A stretch of 64,000 bases of DNA from Demequina sp. B12 (GTDB taxonomy: Bacteria > Actinomycetota > Actinomycetes > Actinomycetales > Demequinaceae), in NCBI RefSeq assembly GCF_028823635.1, contig NZ_JAPEHU010000001.1:496001-560000 (forward strand), written 5' to 3'. The notes under the pieces were generated by a model that was given only the letters and a program-made list of their open reading frames with translations, made no database searches and was not told where the DNA came from. The position numbers and the translations under genes were made by a program. This document shows positions 1 through 10,991 of this stretch, piece after piece; positions within the stretch are counted from its first letter, which is position 1, and every line of letters starts with the position of its first letter.

Positions 1-529
1 TGATGTCGTAGCCCTTGTCGGTCACGTAGTCGCCTAGCAGGTTGACTGCTTCGCGGTAGCGCTCGAGCGCGGCGTTGACGTCCTTCGCGGAGTCATACTC
101 TGCGCCTTCGCGTCCGCCCCACATGACGAAGGTGGTGGCACCTAGCTCTGCGGCGAGGTCGATGTTGCGCAGGACCTTCCGCAGCGCGAAACGGCGCACG
201 TCGCGGTCGTTGGAGGTGAAACCGCCGTCCTTGAAGACGGGGTGCGTGAAGAGGTTGGTCGTCACCATCTCCACCACGATTCCGGTGTCGTCACAGGCTC
301 CCTTGAGGTCGGAGATGGCGCGGTCACGGACCGCGTCGGTGGCGCCGAACGGGAAGATGTCGTCGTCGTGGAAGGTGATGCCCCACGCGCCTTCTTCGGC
401 GAGGCCGTGGATGACTTCGACGGTGTCGAGACGGGGCCGGGTGGGGCCGCCGAAGGGGTCTTGCGCTTCCCAGCCGAGGGTCCACAGTCCGAAGGAGAAC
501 TTGTCGGCGGGGGTGGGGGTGAGTGTCAT
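1..529 (-). CDS. xylA: xylose isomerase, N-terminal part (cut by window start)
   Basis: Interconverts D-xylose and D-xylulose in the cytoplasm. Only the first 176 or so residues are present; the rest lies before base 1. The opening matches actinobacterial xylose isomerases of about 390 residues: a [16 protein letters not shown] block, then FHDDD at residues 53-57, placing the catalytic His at 54 and Asp at 57 as in the Streptomyces enzyme. The ATG at 529-527 is preceded by a GAGGAG ribosome site at about 532-538. It is divergent from a ROK regulator, with an 18-bp palindrome between them, so xylose or other sugar control is likely. Identity is recognised from memory of the family. Confidence 0.95.
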   Translation of the reverse strand, partial: MTLTPTPADKFSFGLWTLGWEAQDPFGGPTRPRLDTVEVIHGLAEEGAWGITFHDDDIFPFGATDAVRDRAISDLKGACDDTGIVVEMVTTNLFTHPVFKDGGFTSNDRDVRRFALRKVLRNIDLAAELGATTFVMWGGREGAEYDSAKDVNAALERYREAVNLLGDYVTDKGYDI

Positions 530-547
530 GGTGCTCCTCGCATCATC

Positions 548-565
548 TTCGATAACGTTATCGAA
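548..565. promoter_or_regulatory. perfect 18-bp palindrome, LacI-type operator
   Basis: The sequence TTCGATAACGTTATCGAA is a perfect palindrome. It lies 19 bp upstream of the xylA ATG and about 100 bp upstream of the ROK gene. The AACGTT core is typical of LacI/GalR-family operators. A related core is seen at 39045-39077 upstream of cellobiose phosphorylase. The ROK regulator next door is the simplest candidate binder, but the shape looks more like LacI. Confidence 0.7.
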
Positions 566-661
566 AGTATGCCGTGACTTGGTTGTGAATCGCAACTTTT
601 GTAGGTTAGGCGATACTTCTATGGGAGTGGAGGGGTGCACACCCCACAACAAGGAGGCTCG

Positions 662-1855
662 ATGGACTCGCGAGACTACGGACGACCGCTGACCCCAGGT
701 CGCGGCAGCCGCAATGAATCTACGCGTCAACACAACCTTTCGTTGTTGCTGTCGTTGGTTCACCACCATCCGCAAATCTCACGCGCAGAACTCACCCGCA
801 TGACGGGACTGAACCGTTCCACCATCGGCGCGCTCGTGGCAGACCTGGTGGACGCACGCCTCGTCGTCGAGGTCGCAGCCCTCTCCGGCAACGTGGGCCG
901 CCCCAGCCCCCGCGTCACCGCGCACCCCGGCATCGCAGCGGTCGCGGTCAACCCCGATGTCGACGCGATCATCGTCGGTCTCGTGGGCATGGGAGGTGTG
1001 GTGCTCGACCGCAAGCGCATCCCGCTCCCCGAGCTACCCAGCCCCGAACAGACCGTCCAAATCGCAGCAGACGCCACCCGCGACCTCCTGGCAGCCCATC
1101 CCGAGATCATCCGTATCGCAGGCGCTGGCGCGGCCGTCCCGGGACTCGCACGGCCCCTCGACGGCGTGATCACCCGGTCGCCGCACCTGAACTGGTACGA
1201 AATCCCCTACGCAGAGATGCTGGAGGACGCCCTCCAAACCCCCGCGTACATCGACAACGACGCCAACGTCGGCCTCCTTGCGGAAGCGGTGTTCGGTGCA
1301 GGACGCAACCTGTCCACGTACTTCTACATGAACGGCTCCGCATCCGGCATCGGCGGCGCGATCATCGCTGGCGGCACGGTGCTGCGTGGCGCTGACGGCT
1401 ACGCAGGTGAGCTCGGCCACACCGTCGTGGACTCCAACGGCCCCCTGTGCCACTGCGGACGCCACGGCTGCCTCGAAACGGAAGTCCAATACGCCCGGCT
1501 CAAGGACGCCGCAGCACCACACGAACTCGTGTTCGGTGACCTCGCCAACTCGCTGGCAGACATTGACAACGGCGCGGTAGCGGAAGAGATCGACCGCCAG
1601 GTCGAACTACTTGCCGGCGCAATCGCCTCTCACATGTCCGTGTTCAACCCCGAGGCCGTCATTCTGGGTGGCTTCCTGGGTGGCCTGTTCGAACGCCGCG
1701 GCGAAGAACTCCGTCAGCGCGTCAAGGACTTGGCCTTTGCGCCGCTCGCGGACGAACTAGTCCTCGAGCGCGACTCCATCGGAGAAGACCTGCTGCTCGT
1801 CGGCGCCGCTGAGTTGGCGTTCGCGCCCCTGCTGGACAACCCGCTGGGCGGCTAG
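662..1855 (+). CDS. ROK-family transcriptional regulator (XylR-like)
   Basis: Sugar-responsive DNA-binding repressor. The protein has 397 residues. An N-terminal winged helix-turn-helix (about residues 15-75, RQHNLSLLL... [19 protein letters not shown]) is followed by an ROK sugar-kinase-like fold. The ROK zinc motif [10 protein letters not shown] is visible at about residues 262-271 after a GELGH segment. I start it at ATG 662 because AAGGAGG lies at 650-656; a GTG at 635 is in frame but lacks a ribosome site. It is divergent from xylA across a palindrome, so it probably controls xylose genes and itself. The exact ligand is inferred from context only. Confidence 0.88.
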   Translation: MDSRDYGRPLTPGRGSRNESTRQHNLSLLLSLVHHHPQISRAELTRMTGLNRSTIGALVADLVDARLVVEVAALSGNVGRPSPRVTAHPGIAAVAVNPDVDAIIVGLVGMGGVVLDRKRIPLPELPSPEQTVQIAADATRDLLAAHPEIIRIAGAGAAVPGLARPLDGVITRSPHLNWYEIPYAEMLEDALQTPAYIDNDANVGLLAEAVFGAGRNLSTYFYMNGSASGIGGAIIAGGTVLRGADGYAGELGHTVVDSNGPLCHCGRHGCLETEVQYARLKDAAAPHELVFGDLANSLADIDNGAVAEEIDRQVELLAGAIASHMSVFNPEAVILGGFLGGLFERRGEELRQRVKDLAFAPLADELVLERDSIGEDLLLVGAAELAFAPLLDNPLGG

Positions 1856-1914
1856 TTGCGGTCAGGTTGGTGCGGTTCCGGCCAGTCGCGTCACGAGTGA
1901 AAGTTCGTAGTCCC

Positions 1915-1920
1915 TACAAT
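1915..1920 (+). promoter_or_regulatory. -10 hexamer TACAAT of a probable leaderless start
   Basis: TACAAT ends 7 nt before ATG 1928, the spacing expected when transcription starts at the initiation codon. This favours ATG 1928 over the in-frame GTG at 1922, which lies too close to the hexamer. Confidence 0.55.
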
Positions 1921-1927
1921 CGTGGCC

Positions 1928-2476
1928 ATGGCTCGCCGATCCCGCCCGCAGCTGGCCGCACCGGTGCTCCGTGCCGCATTGGGGATTGCGCTCGTGGCTA
2001 CGATCGCGTGGTCCGCTATGTGGCTGGCTCCTACCGATGCGACCTACCCGCCGCGGTACAAGGCGATGGGGCGTGCAGACACGGCAGACATCCTTGACGC
2101 TGCCGTGAAGTCGGGAGCGCAACTGTACGAGGCGTATTCCTTGTCGCAAGCGGTAGGCCAGGTGGCGCCGGACGCCACCCTCGTCTTCCCGGACGGTGGC
2201 CGCTACGAGCGCACGTGGACTGGGATGAGACTGAGCGGATACGGAAAGGCTGCGGACGTCGCCAGTTCCACCGTCCCCGCTATCGAGCTCTGGGGCCGTG
2301 TCGCCTTCAACGGCGATGAAGAAACCTACTCCGCACCAGGTCTGTGGGACATTGTGCTCGACCCAGACGGAGATCACAGCGTGTTGGTACACGTCATGCC
2401 AGCCAACCTCGACGACCCGCAACTCGTCATCGAGGCCACGCTTATCGATGCTTCCCTGGACGGAGTTGCCGAGTGA
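1928..2476 (+). CDS. membrane-anchored protein of unknown function
   Basis: The protein has 182 residues. After a short basic N-terminus (ARRSRPQ) comes one hydrophobic segment, about residues 12-32 (LRAALGIALVATIAWSAMWL), which is an uncleaved anchor or signal. The rest is soluble and probably outside the membrane, with no motif I recognise. Its stop codon overlaps the GTG start of the next gene by 4 nt (GTGA), so the two are translationally coupled and probably work as a pair. The partner is a polytopic membrane protein, so this may be an accessory subunit of an envelope enzyme. That is inference only. Confidence 0.7.
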   Translation: MARRSRPQLAAPVLRAALGIALVATIAWSAMWLAPTDATYPPRYKAMGRADTADILDAAVKSGAQLYEAYSLSQAVGQVAPDATLVFPDGGRYERTWTGMRLSGYGKAADVASSTVPAIELWGRVAFNGDEETYSAPGLWDIVLDPDGDHSVLVHVMPANLDDPQLVIEATLIDASLDGVAE

Positions 2477-3987
2477 TCGCCGAGTTGGCAGTTGTCACCT
2501 TCCTCTTTGCCGCAGGTACCTGCGTGGCCCTGGGCTCTGGCACCCGTGGTGCCCTCCAAGGCGTCGTGGCACTCATCAGTCAGGCCGTGCTTCTGCCGGG
2601 TGTGGGATGGCTACTGGTCGTCGCTCACCTGCCTGTGACCGTTGTGACGCTGGGCCTAGCCGTGGGTGCGGTCGCTGTTGTCGCATGCGCCTGGCACTAC
2701 CGGCGCCGCACTCACCGTGGCGGTCCGCGGCTCCCGCTCGCCTGGCCGTGGCTCGCGGCTGCGTATGTGCTCACCCTCGCGACGACCGTCGTGGTGCGCG
2801 AACTGCTGCTGTACAAGTGGTCGACGGACTCGCTCGCGTACCTCAACATCACCGCACTGTTCAACGGCGGCACCTACACGGACACGATCTATCCGTTGTT
2901 CCTTGAGGAACGCCTGGTGGGCGTGGCTTTGATGCACACGCCGGGAGCCCTCACGGGGGAGTGGTTCTTCCACGCGGCGACTCCGCTCACGTTCCTTGCC
3001 GTGGCCGCGATGGGGGCTTGGGGCTTGTGGCGCATCCTCGGTGCGCGGATACGTCCGGCGGTTGCCCTGGCCGCGGCGGCAGTGTTCGTTCTCGCGTTGG
3101 TGGCCACCAACCGGCTTATCTTCACGGCGTTCTACATCAACGGGCACGCCACGGTCGCCCTTGCTTTCATCGTCCTGTGCGCGGGTGCGTGGGTGCTTGC
3201 GGAAGGCCGTGCAGGCAGCGAACTTGTTCCCGTGATGGTCCTTGCCGGTGTCGCGGCTGTAGTGACCAGGCCAGACTCAATCGTCGCGCTCGCCGTGGTG
3301 CTGGCGGCCGTCGCGACCCAGGCGGAGATCCCCCGCCGCCTACGCGCTTTCCTTGCGGGAAGCATCGGCGTGAGTGCCGTGGTGTGGCAAACCTACGTGG
3401 TCGTGTTGTGGGCCGTTCACGGCCCAGAGATGTCGGTGCCCGCGGTGGTATCGCTGCTGCTCGCCGTGGGAGTTGTGGTGTTGGCAGGTGTTGCGCTGCT
3501 GCAATGGCCTTCCCGATATCAAGTCTGGCTGCTCGCTGTCGCGGAGGTGGCGTTGTGGGCGCTGTTGGCCGTCGCGGCAGCGAGGACGACCGGCATCGTG
3601 AAGGTCAGTGTGCTCGCGACCTGGGACAACATCATGCACAACGAGGGCGGCTGGTTCCCCATGCTTCCACTGCTTCCACTCATCGTGGGCTGTGCGGTGT
3701 TGTTGCTCCGCCGCACCACGACTCGGCCGCTGCGTTTCGCGGTCACGACCTTTGTGCCGGTGATGCTGATCCTGGCGGTCGCGCGTGACGGTGCATACCG
3801 TGTGGGTGCCGGCGACTCGCTGAATCGCGCGTGGGCCCACATCGTTCCCACGGCTGTTGTGCTGGCCATTGCGCTCATTGCGCTCGGTACTGCTCGGTTC
3901 GTGAGGACCTCGCGCCTCCTCCACGACATGGACGACGGAGCGCAGAAGCCTGGTGGTGCAGCTTCATCCCGCAACACACATACGTAA
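2473..3987 (+). CDS. polytopic membrane protein, possibly GT-C-like
   Basis: The protein has 504 residues, with roughly 12 hydrophobic segments spread over its length. I start it at GTG 2473 (VIAELAVVTFLF), overlapping the previous stop by 4 nt. Upstream codons in the frame are charged and overlap the previous gene, so they are unlikely to be used. Between segments there is a polar stretch near residues 115-150 with YKWSTDSLAYLN, placed like the acidic first loop of GT-C glycosyltransferases and O-antigen/oligosaccharide membrane enzymes, but I cannot prove the family. It ends just before a strong inverted repeat. Function unknown. Confidence 0.75.
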   Translation: MIAELAVVTFLFAAGTCVALGSGTRGALQGVVALISQAVLLPGVGWLLVVAHLPVTVVTLGLAVGAVAVVACAWHYRRRTHRGGPRLPLAWPWLAAAYVLTLATTVVVRELLLYKWSTDSLAYLNITALFNGGTYTDTIYPLFLEERLVGVALMHTPGALTGEWFFHAATPLTFLAVAAMGAWGLWRILGARIRPAVALAAAAVFVLALVATNRLIFTAFYINGHATVALAFIVLCAGAWVLAEGRAGSELVPVMVLAGVAAVVTRPDSIVALAVVLAAVATQAEIPRRLRAFLAGSIGVSAVVWQTYVVVLWAVHGPEMSVPAVVSLLLAVGVVVLAGVALLQWPSRYQVWLLAVAEVALWALLAVAAARTTGIVKVSVLATWDNIMHNEGGWFPMLPLLPLIVGCAVLLLRRTTTRPLRFAVTTFVPVMLILAVARDGAYRVGAGDSLNRAWAHIVPTAVVLAIALIALGTARFVRTSRLLHDMDDGAQKPGGAASSRNTHT

Positions 3988-3993
3988 GCGGAG

Positions 3994-4051
3994 ACGCGCA
4001 TCGGCCCTCACCTCCCGCTCAACTGAGCAGGTAGTGAGGGCCGATGCGCGT
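3994..4051. terminator. bidirectional hairpin with 18-bp perfect arms
   Basis: Arms 3994-4011 and 4034-4051 are perfect reverse complements around a 22-nt loop, between convergent genes ending at 3987 and 4065. Each arm carries the over-represented motif GGGCCGATGCG (or its complement). There is no T-tract, so it is either a non-canonical terminator or a repeat-derived hairpin. Confidence 0.7.
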
Positions 4052-4064
4052 GTGAAGTGAGTTT

Positions 4065-6370
<2,306 letters not shown>

Positions 6371-6487
6371 GGTTAGGCTCCGTAAAGTTCAAGGATGATA
6401 CGCCCGGCCTCGGACGCGCGCCCCATTCTAGTGAAAACGCGCGTGTGAGCCTATTCGGGTCCGTCGTGGTTGACGCGGGGGTGGCCG

Positions 6488-7033
6488 TTAGGGCTTGGCG
6501 TTCGCCACCCAGCGGGTCAGGTGGGCGACTTCCCGCTCCAAAGGAGTGGCCGTAGCGAGGGCCGATGCGAGGGCCGCGCCCCCTTCAACACCAGCGAGAA
6601 GGTGCTGGGCGCGGGCGGTCGCAGCCGACGAGGCGAACCCTAGGTCCTCAAACTGCTGTGCGATCCACTCCAGGGCTTGCTCGTGGGCGGAACTGAAGCC
6701 CACGCGAGCCGCTGTCGCGAGCACCGTGCCGTGGTCAAGGATCGCGTCGGACTCGTCCACATAGCTCGTGAGGAATGCGGTCAACGCTGCCCGCGCATCG
6801 GCGCTGGTGTCCGCGTGCTCCGCGGCCTGCGCCGCCAACGCCTCACGGATGCCATCAGCGATGCCAGCCGCGACATCGTCCTTGGTCTTGAAGTAGTAGT
6901 AGACGCTGCCCGAAGGCACCCCCGCCTCCGCAGCAATGTCCGCAATCGTGGTGGCATCGAGGCCCTGCGTGCGCGCCAACCGGATCGCTGCGGCGGTGAG
7001 ACGTTCTCGCTTGTCAGAAGCGCTGCGTGGCAT
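6488..7033 (-). CDS. TetR-family transcriptional regulator
   Basis: The protein has 181 residues. The N-terminal TetR helix-turn-helix spans about residues 5-50 (RERLTAAAIRLARTQGLDATTIADIAAEAGVPSGSVYYYF), followed by an all-helical ligand domain. I start at ATG 7031-7033 because GGGAGAT precedes it; an upstream extension to 7123 is in frame but low-quality. It is divergent from an ABC-2 exporter gene pair beginning at 7223, so it probably represses that exporter. The inducer is unknown. Confidence 0.85.
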   Translation of the reverse strand: MPRSASDKRERLTAAAIRLARTQGLDATTIADIAAEAGVPSGSVYYYFKTKDDVAAGIADGIREALAAQAAEHADTSADARAALTAFLTSYVDESDAILDHGTVLATAARVGFSSAHEQALEWIAQQFEDLGFASSAATARAQHLLAGVEGGAALASALATATPLEREVAHLTRWVANAKP

Positions 7034-7175
7034 GAGATCTCCCTCGGCGGCCATCGTCGGCCCACTAGTCGGTTCACTCACTATGACACTCCGGTATGAC
7101 ACCCCCACCCCCGACACACCCAAAGATCAGGGAACCACCTCATATGCACCGCAAGCACACCCTGCCAGGGTGGAC

Positions 7176-7204
7176 ATGCTGGCACGCAGGGGGCGAGCCA
7201 GCAT
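7176..7204 (+). promoter_or_regulatory. 8-bp inverted repeat in the exporter leader
   Basis: ATGCTGGC (7176-7183) and GCCAGCAT (7197-7204) are perfect inverted repeats, ending just before the AAGGAG ribosome site of the ABC gene at 7223. It could be a TetR operator or an mRNA hairpin; the sequence does not decide. Confidence 0.4.
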
Positions 7205-7222
7205 CACCAGACAAGGAGCACC

Positions 7223-8164
7223 ATGACCGCAACAGCACAGGCCCCAGCGCCCGTGCGTGAGGCAATCGTCGCCAACGGAGTCGCACGAAGCTTCGGCTCA
7301 GTACGGGCCGTTCAGGACGCGACGCTCACCGTTCCCGCCGGATCCGTCACCGCCCTCATCGGGCCCAACGGCTGCGGGAAGACCACCCTCATGCTCATGC
7401 TGTCCGGCTTACTACGCCCGGACACCGGAACCATCACCGTGGCAGGCCACAACCCCAGCACCGACGCTGCAGCAGTGCGCGCCGCCATCGGCTGGATGCC
7501 AGACCAACTCGGATCCTGGGACAACCTCACCTGCCTCCAGACCCTCACCCTCATGGGAGAGGCCTACCGCATCCCGCGCGCCACCGCCCGCGAACGCGGC
7601 CTGGACCTCCTGGAACGCGTCCATCTCATCGAGTTCGCCAACCGTCCCGCACGCGTACTGTCGCGCGGCCAAAAGCAACGACTCTCACTGGCCCGCGCAC
7701 TCGTCCACGACCCTCAAGTCCTGCTACTCGACGAACCCGCCAACGGACTGGACCCCCGCTCCCGCATCGAACTGCGCACCCTGGTCCGCGAGTTCGCCGC
7801 AGAAGGCCGCGCCGTCCTGGTCTCCAGCCACGTCCTCGCGGAACTCGACGAAATGGTCGACGACGCCATCTTCATGTCCCAAGGCCGCACCCTCGGCGAC
7901 GACGCCGCCGCCATGGTGGCCGACGCCAAAACCCGGTACCTCGTCCACGCCCTCGACCCCGCCGCACTCCAGGCAGCGCTCACCGGCGCCGACGTACCGT
8001 TCGAAGCCGCCGGGGAAGGCGTCATCATGCGGTTCGTCGACGAACAACGCGCCGCAGAAGCACTCACCTGGCTCGTCCAACAAGGCGTCCGCATCCACCG
8101 GTTCGGACCAGCTGGCTCCGCACTGGAACAGACCTACATGGCGATGAACGAGGAGCGGCGATGA
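7223..8164 (+). CDS. ABC exporter ATP-binding protein (ABC-2 type)
   Basis: Energises an ABC-2 type exporter at the inner face of the membrane. The protein has 313 residues. Walker A GPNGCGKTT is at residues 47-55, the ABC signature is the variant LSRGQKQR near residue 145, and Walker B LLLLDEPANG with the D-loop follows near 170. A C-terminal extension after about residue 225 is typical of DrrA/CcmA-like exporters. The start ATG has AAGGAG upstream. The stop overlaps the permease ATG by 4 nt (ATGA). A TetR gene lies divergently upstream and is the likely regulator. Substrate unknown; drug or antibiotic export is plausible. Confidence 0.93.
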   Translation: MTATAQAPAPVREAIVANGVARSFGSVRAVQDATLTVPAGSVTALIGPNGCGKTTLMLMLSGLLRPDTGTITVAGHNPSTDAAAVRAAIGWMPDQLGSWDNLTCLQTLTLMGEAYRIPRATARERGLDLLERVHLIEFANRPARVLSRGQKQRLSLARALVHDPQVLLLDEPANGLDPRSRIELRTLVREFAAEGRAVLVSSHVLAELDEMVDDAIFMSQGRTLGDDAAAMVADAKTRYLVHALDPAALQAALTGADVPFEAAGEGVIMRFVDEQRAAEALTWLVQQGVRIHRFGPAGSALEQTYMAMNEERR

Positions 8165-9438
8165 CGACCCCCACCACCACCCACACCCCACCGCCGCCCG
8201 AAGCCTCCGCATCGGCCCCCACCGCCGTCACGCCGCCACCACAATCCGGCAACCCCTGGCGGCCCACCTTCCACGGGGTCAGCCTCATGACGCGCATCGA
8301 ACTGCGCCGGCGCCGCCCCACCACCAAGGGCTACGTCTTCTACGGCATCCTGTTCGGCCTGGTGATCGCGATCTGTGTCGCGGCGGCCGTGTTCGCCCCA
8401 GCCCAGTTGTCCTCCACCAACTTCGAGATCGTCCTCATCATGGTGTTGGGCGTGGGCATGCTGATCGCACCATCGCTTTCGGCGACCTCGATCAACGGAG
8501 ACTCCAGCGAAGGCGTGCTCGCGCCACTGCAGATGAGCCACCTCACCGCAGGAGACATCGCCGTCGGCAAGCTGCTGGCATCCTGGACCGTCTCCGTCAT
8601 CGCGCTCGTTGCAGTGTCTCCGTTCCTGATCTACACGTTCGTGTCGTCGGGCTGGACTGTCCTCGAGATGCTGACCACCGTGGGCGCCATCCTGTTGGTC
8701 GTCATGGCCTTCACCGCGGTAGGCCTCGCCTGGTCCTCGATTGCAGCGCGCGCCGTCGCCTCCGTCGCCTTGGCACACCTCACCACCGGGTTCTTCCTCA
8801 TCGGCACGCTCATCGTGTTCGGCGTCGCGGGCCTCCTGGTGACGGAAGAGTCGTCGCAGCGCGACCACTACATCGACTGGAACGCGCTCAGCCCCGAGGC
8901 GGAATCCGCACTCGACAACGCCTACATGACCGGCGACTACACCAACCTCAACATCGACGACTACAGCTGCCTCGAGTCCGAATGGGCCTATACCGTGACC
9001 CACACCGAACGCGTGTCATGGATTGTGCTGATGAACCCGGCCGTCATGATCATCGAGACCGCCCCCATCGTGGACCCCGAAACCTGGGAAGAAGACGGAC
9101 GCGCCGCGCCAGGCGCATTCGCCATGCTGCACAGCGCGCTGTCCGAGGCCCGGATGGGGCCCGACAACGACATCAATCAGTACCAGGCCTACGACGAATG
9201 CGCCGAGCTCGCCACCATGATCGACAACAACGTCGCCTCGGACGAGGATTTGGAAGCACAGTGGGAGGCACAAAACTCCGCCTGGGAGCAGCGCCAACAG
9301 GAGCTCGCGAACCTTGAACGTGCACCCTGGATTGGACTGGGCGTCTCCGGAGCCCTCCTCGTGGGGTCCATGTGGATCGTGATCCGCAGGCTCCGCGTGC
9401 CGTACAAGACGCTACGCACGGGAACCCGAGTCGCGTAA
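8161..9438 (+). CDS. ABC-2 type exporter permease
   Basis: Membrane partner of the ATPase just upstream, with which it overlaps by 4 nt. The protein has 425 residues. A cytoplasmic, Thr/Pro-rich N-terminus of about 35 residues precedes six or more hydrophobic segments (beginning near residues 60, 95, 135, 175 and 205). A large acidic outside loop follows at about residues 235-375, and a final membrane segment lies near 390-410. The large acidic loop before the last helix is seen in some ABC-2 permeases. The product is recognised by context and topology more than by motif. Confidence 0.85.
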   Translation: MTTPTTTHTPPPPEASASAPTAVTPPPQSGNPWRPTFHGVSLMTRIELRRRRPTTKGYVFYGILFGLVIAICVAAAVFAPAQLSSTNFEIVLIMVLGVGMLIAPSLSATSINGDSSEGVLAPLQMSHLTAGDIAVGKLLASWTVSVIALVAVSPFLIYTFVSSGWTVLEMLTTVGAILLVVMAFTAVGLAWSSIAARAVASVALAHLTTGFFLIGTLIVFGVAGLLVTEESSQRDHYIDWNALSPEAESALDNAYMTGDYTNLNIDDYSCLESEWAYTVTHTERVSWIVLMNPAVMIIETAPIVDPETWEEDGRAAPGAFAMLHSALSEARMGPDNDINQYQAYDECAELATMIDNNVASDEDLEAQWEAQNSAWEQRQQELANLERAPWIGLGVSGALLVGSMWIVIRRLRVPYKTLRTGTRVA

Positions 9439-9489
9439 CGCGCTGCCCTCTCGCCTCGTATAGCGGGTGGGGTTGCGGCCCCGGGCTCC

Positions 9490-9593
9490 GTCGGTTTGAC
9501 ACATATGTGTGTCAGATGAGGAGCCTGGGGCCGATGCGACAGCCACATCCTGCGCGCAGGCCTCAACCGTCACATGGTTGTGTCAAAGCGACT
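9490..9593. repeat. intergenic inverted-repeat element, copy A
   Basis: The left end GTCGGTTTGACACA and right end TTGTGTCAAAGCGAC are nearly perfect inverted repeats, 104 bp end to end. GGGGCCGATG lies 37 nt in from the left end. Internal palindromes (ACACATATGTGT near 9498-9509, CCTGCGCGCAGG near 9549-9560) suggest a folded transcript. It sits between convergent genes. Related copies are at 14505-14667 and 61278-61380. An 18-nt stretch inside it (9521-9538) is repeated just outside at 9603-9620. Confidence 0.75.
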
Positions 9594-9641
9594 GGGCTGG
9601 GGGAGCCTGGGGCCGATGCGTCTGGGGCGGGGATGGCCGGG

Positions 9642-10238
9642 TTAGGACACCTGGCGGCGGCCCTCAAACGCACGGCCCAACGTCACTTCATCCGCGTACT
9701 CCAGGTCGCCACCCACCGGCAGACCCGACGCGAGCCGCGATACGGTCACTCCCATCGGCACCAGCATCCGCGTCAGATAGGTCGCGGTCGCCTCACCCTC
9801 AATGTTCGGGTCCGTCGCGATAATCACTTCTTGGATGGTGCCGTCACCCAGGCGCGTCAACAGTTCACGAATCCGGAGGTCATCCGGGCCCACACCGGAC
9901 ATCGGATCGATTGCTCCGCCGAGCACGTGATAGCGGCCCCGGTACTCACGTGTGCGCTCAATGACCACCACGTCTTTGGGCTCTTCCACCACGCACAACA
10001 CGTCGTCGAGGCGGCGGGGATCGGCGCAAATCCGGCACTGTTCCGACTCTGCGACATTGCCGCACGTGTCACAGAACCGGACCTTCTCTTTCACCGTGGT
10101 GATCGCATCGGCCAGACGCTTCACATCGGCAGCGTCCGCAGCAAGGAGGTGGAAAGCGATGCGTTGGGCGCTCTTGGGGCCTACACCGGGAAGGTAGCCA
10201 AGCTCGTCGATCAGGTCCTGCACTGCGCCGTCATACAT
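9642..10238 (-). CDS. recR: recombination mediator RecR
   Basis: Acts with RecF/RecO to load RecA at gaps. The 198 residues match the family. The N-terminal helix-hairpin-helix ([13 protein letters not shown]) is at about residues 14-26. A four-cysteine zinc finger [16 protein letters not shown] is at about residues 57-72, and a Toprim domain follows ([20 protein letters not shown]). I start at ATG 10238 because a -10 hexamer ends 7 nt upstream, which suggests a leaderless mRNA; longer starts exist in frame but do not resemble RecR. It lies near dnaX, as is common. Confidence 0.96.
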   Translation of the reverse strand: MYDGAVQDLIDELGYLPGVGPKSAQRIAFHLLAADAADVKRLADAITTVKEKVRFCDTCGNVAESEQCRICADPRRLDDVLCVVEEPKDVVVIERTREYRGRYHVLGGAIDPMSGVGPDDLRIRELLTRLGDGTIQEVIIATDPNIEGEATATYLTRMLVPMGVTVSRLASGLPVGGDLEYADEVTLGRAFEGRRQVS

Positions 10239-10245
10239 GGGGACA

Positions 10246-10251
10246 AGCGTA
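10246..10251 (-). promoter_or_regulatory. -10 hexamer TACGCT, leaderless recR start
   Basis: On the minus strand TACGCT is followed by 7 nt and then the recR ATG, so transcript and coding region probably start together. Confidence 0.5.
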
Positions 10252-10332
10252 GGCGTGAGGTGAGACAGTTGCGGCCAGACGCGCACAGTGGGGCGCCGTG
10301 AGAGGGGCCGATGCGTGGGGCTGGTGGGCGGT

Positions 10333-10956
10333 CTAGCGCGGTTCCAGGATGCGCACGTATGCGTCGAACAAGGCCGAGACGTCCGTGTCGTACAACCGGT
10401 ATGCCAACCCAAAGCCGTCCGTGATGGACAGGATCTGCTGAGCAAGGATCTCCGGTGGCAGGTCCGTGCGGCACCATCCGCGTTCTTGCAGGGTGCGCGG
10501 CAGGATCGCGAGTTCATGAAGCCACTCGCCGTAGAGTTCCCGTAGGGGTTCCACGAACTCGGGCTTGTCGCTGTTCTCGTTCACAAACTCGGCGATGAGC
10601 AGTGTCCATACGCCGCCATTGGGGTCGGTTCGGTCGAACTCTTGTGACGTGGTGATGAGTGCGCTGGGCAGGTCCGTCACGGCATCGGAGTCCAGCACCT
10701 CCCACCAGCGGCCGCGGATCTCTTTGCGGTGGCGCAGGACCTCAAGGAAGAACTGTTCCTTGGAGTCGAAGTGAAAGTAGAAGGCGCCCCGCGTGTAGCC
10801 GGAGTCACGCACGATGTCTTCGATGGTGGTGCGCCCGTAGCCCCGAATGCGGAACCGTTCGAAGCCCAGCCCCAGCAGGTCGGAGCGGGTCTTGGCGCGG
10901 CGCAACTCGAACTTGGTGGGTGGTTTTTCGCCACCAGATTCATGTGCGCCAGACAT
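10333..10956 (-). CDS. TetR-family transcriptional regulator
   Basis: The protein has 207 residues. The N-terminal DNA-binding region at about residues 20-65 ([41 protein letters not shown]) is typical TetR/AcrR. A helical ligand-binding part follows. The start ATG is preceded by the -10 hexamer TAAATT at 10969-10964 with a 7-nt gap, so it is probably leaderless. No exporter or enzyme is adjacent to suggest a target; the neighbours are recR and dnaX. Ligand and targets unknown. Confidence 0.88.
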   Translation of the reverse strand: MSGAHESGGEKPPTKFELRRAKTRSDLLGLGFERFRIRGYGRTTIEDIVRDSGYTRGAFYFHFDSKEQFFLEVLRHRKEIRGRWWEVLDSDAVTDLPSALITTSQEFDRTDPNGGVWTLLIAEFVNENSDKPEFVEPLRELYGEWLHELAILPRTLQERGWCRTDLPPEILAQQILSITDGFGLAYRLYDTDVSALFDAYVRILEPR

Positions 10957-10963
10957 GAACGCT

Positions 10964-10969
10964 AATTTA
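10964..10969 (-). promoter_or_regulatory. -10 hexamer TAAATT, leaderless tetR start
   Basis: TAAATT on the minus strand, 7 nt, then ATG of the TetR gene at 10956. Confidence 0.5.
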
Positions 10970-10991
10970 CCAGCCGGTCAGAACGGGCCTT

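Noticed and set aside
9521-9620. Transposon target-site duplication (18-nt direct repeat flanking most of element A)
   Set aside because: The first copy lies inside the element rather than at its end, so it does not flank an insertion.
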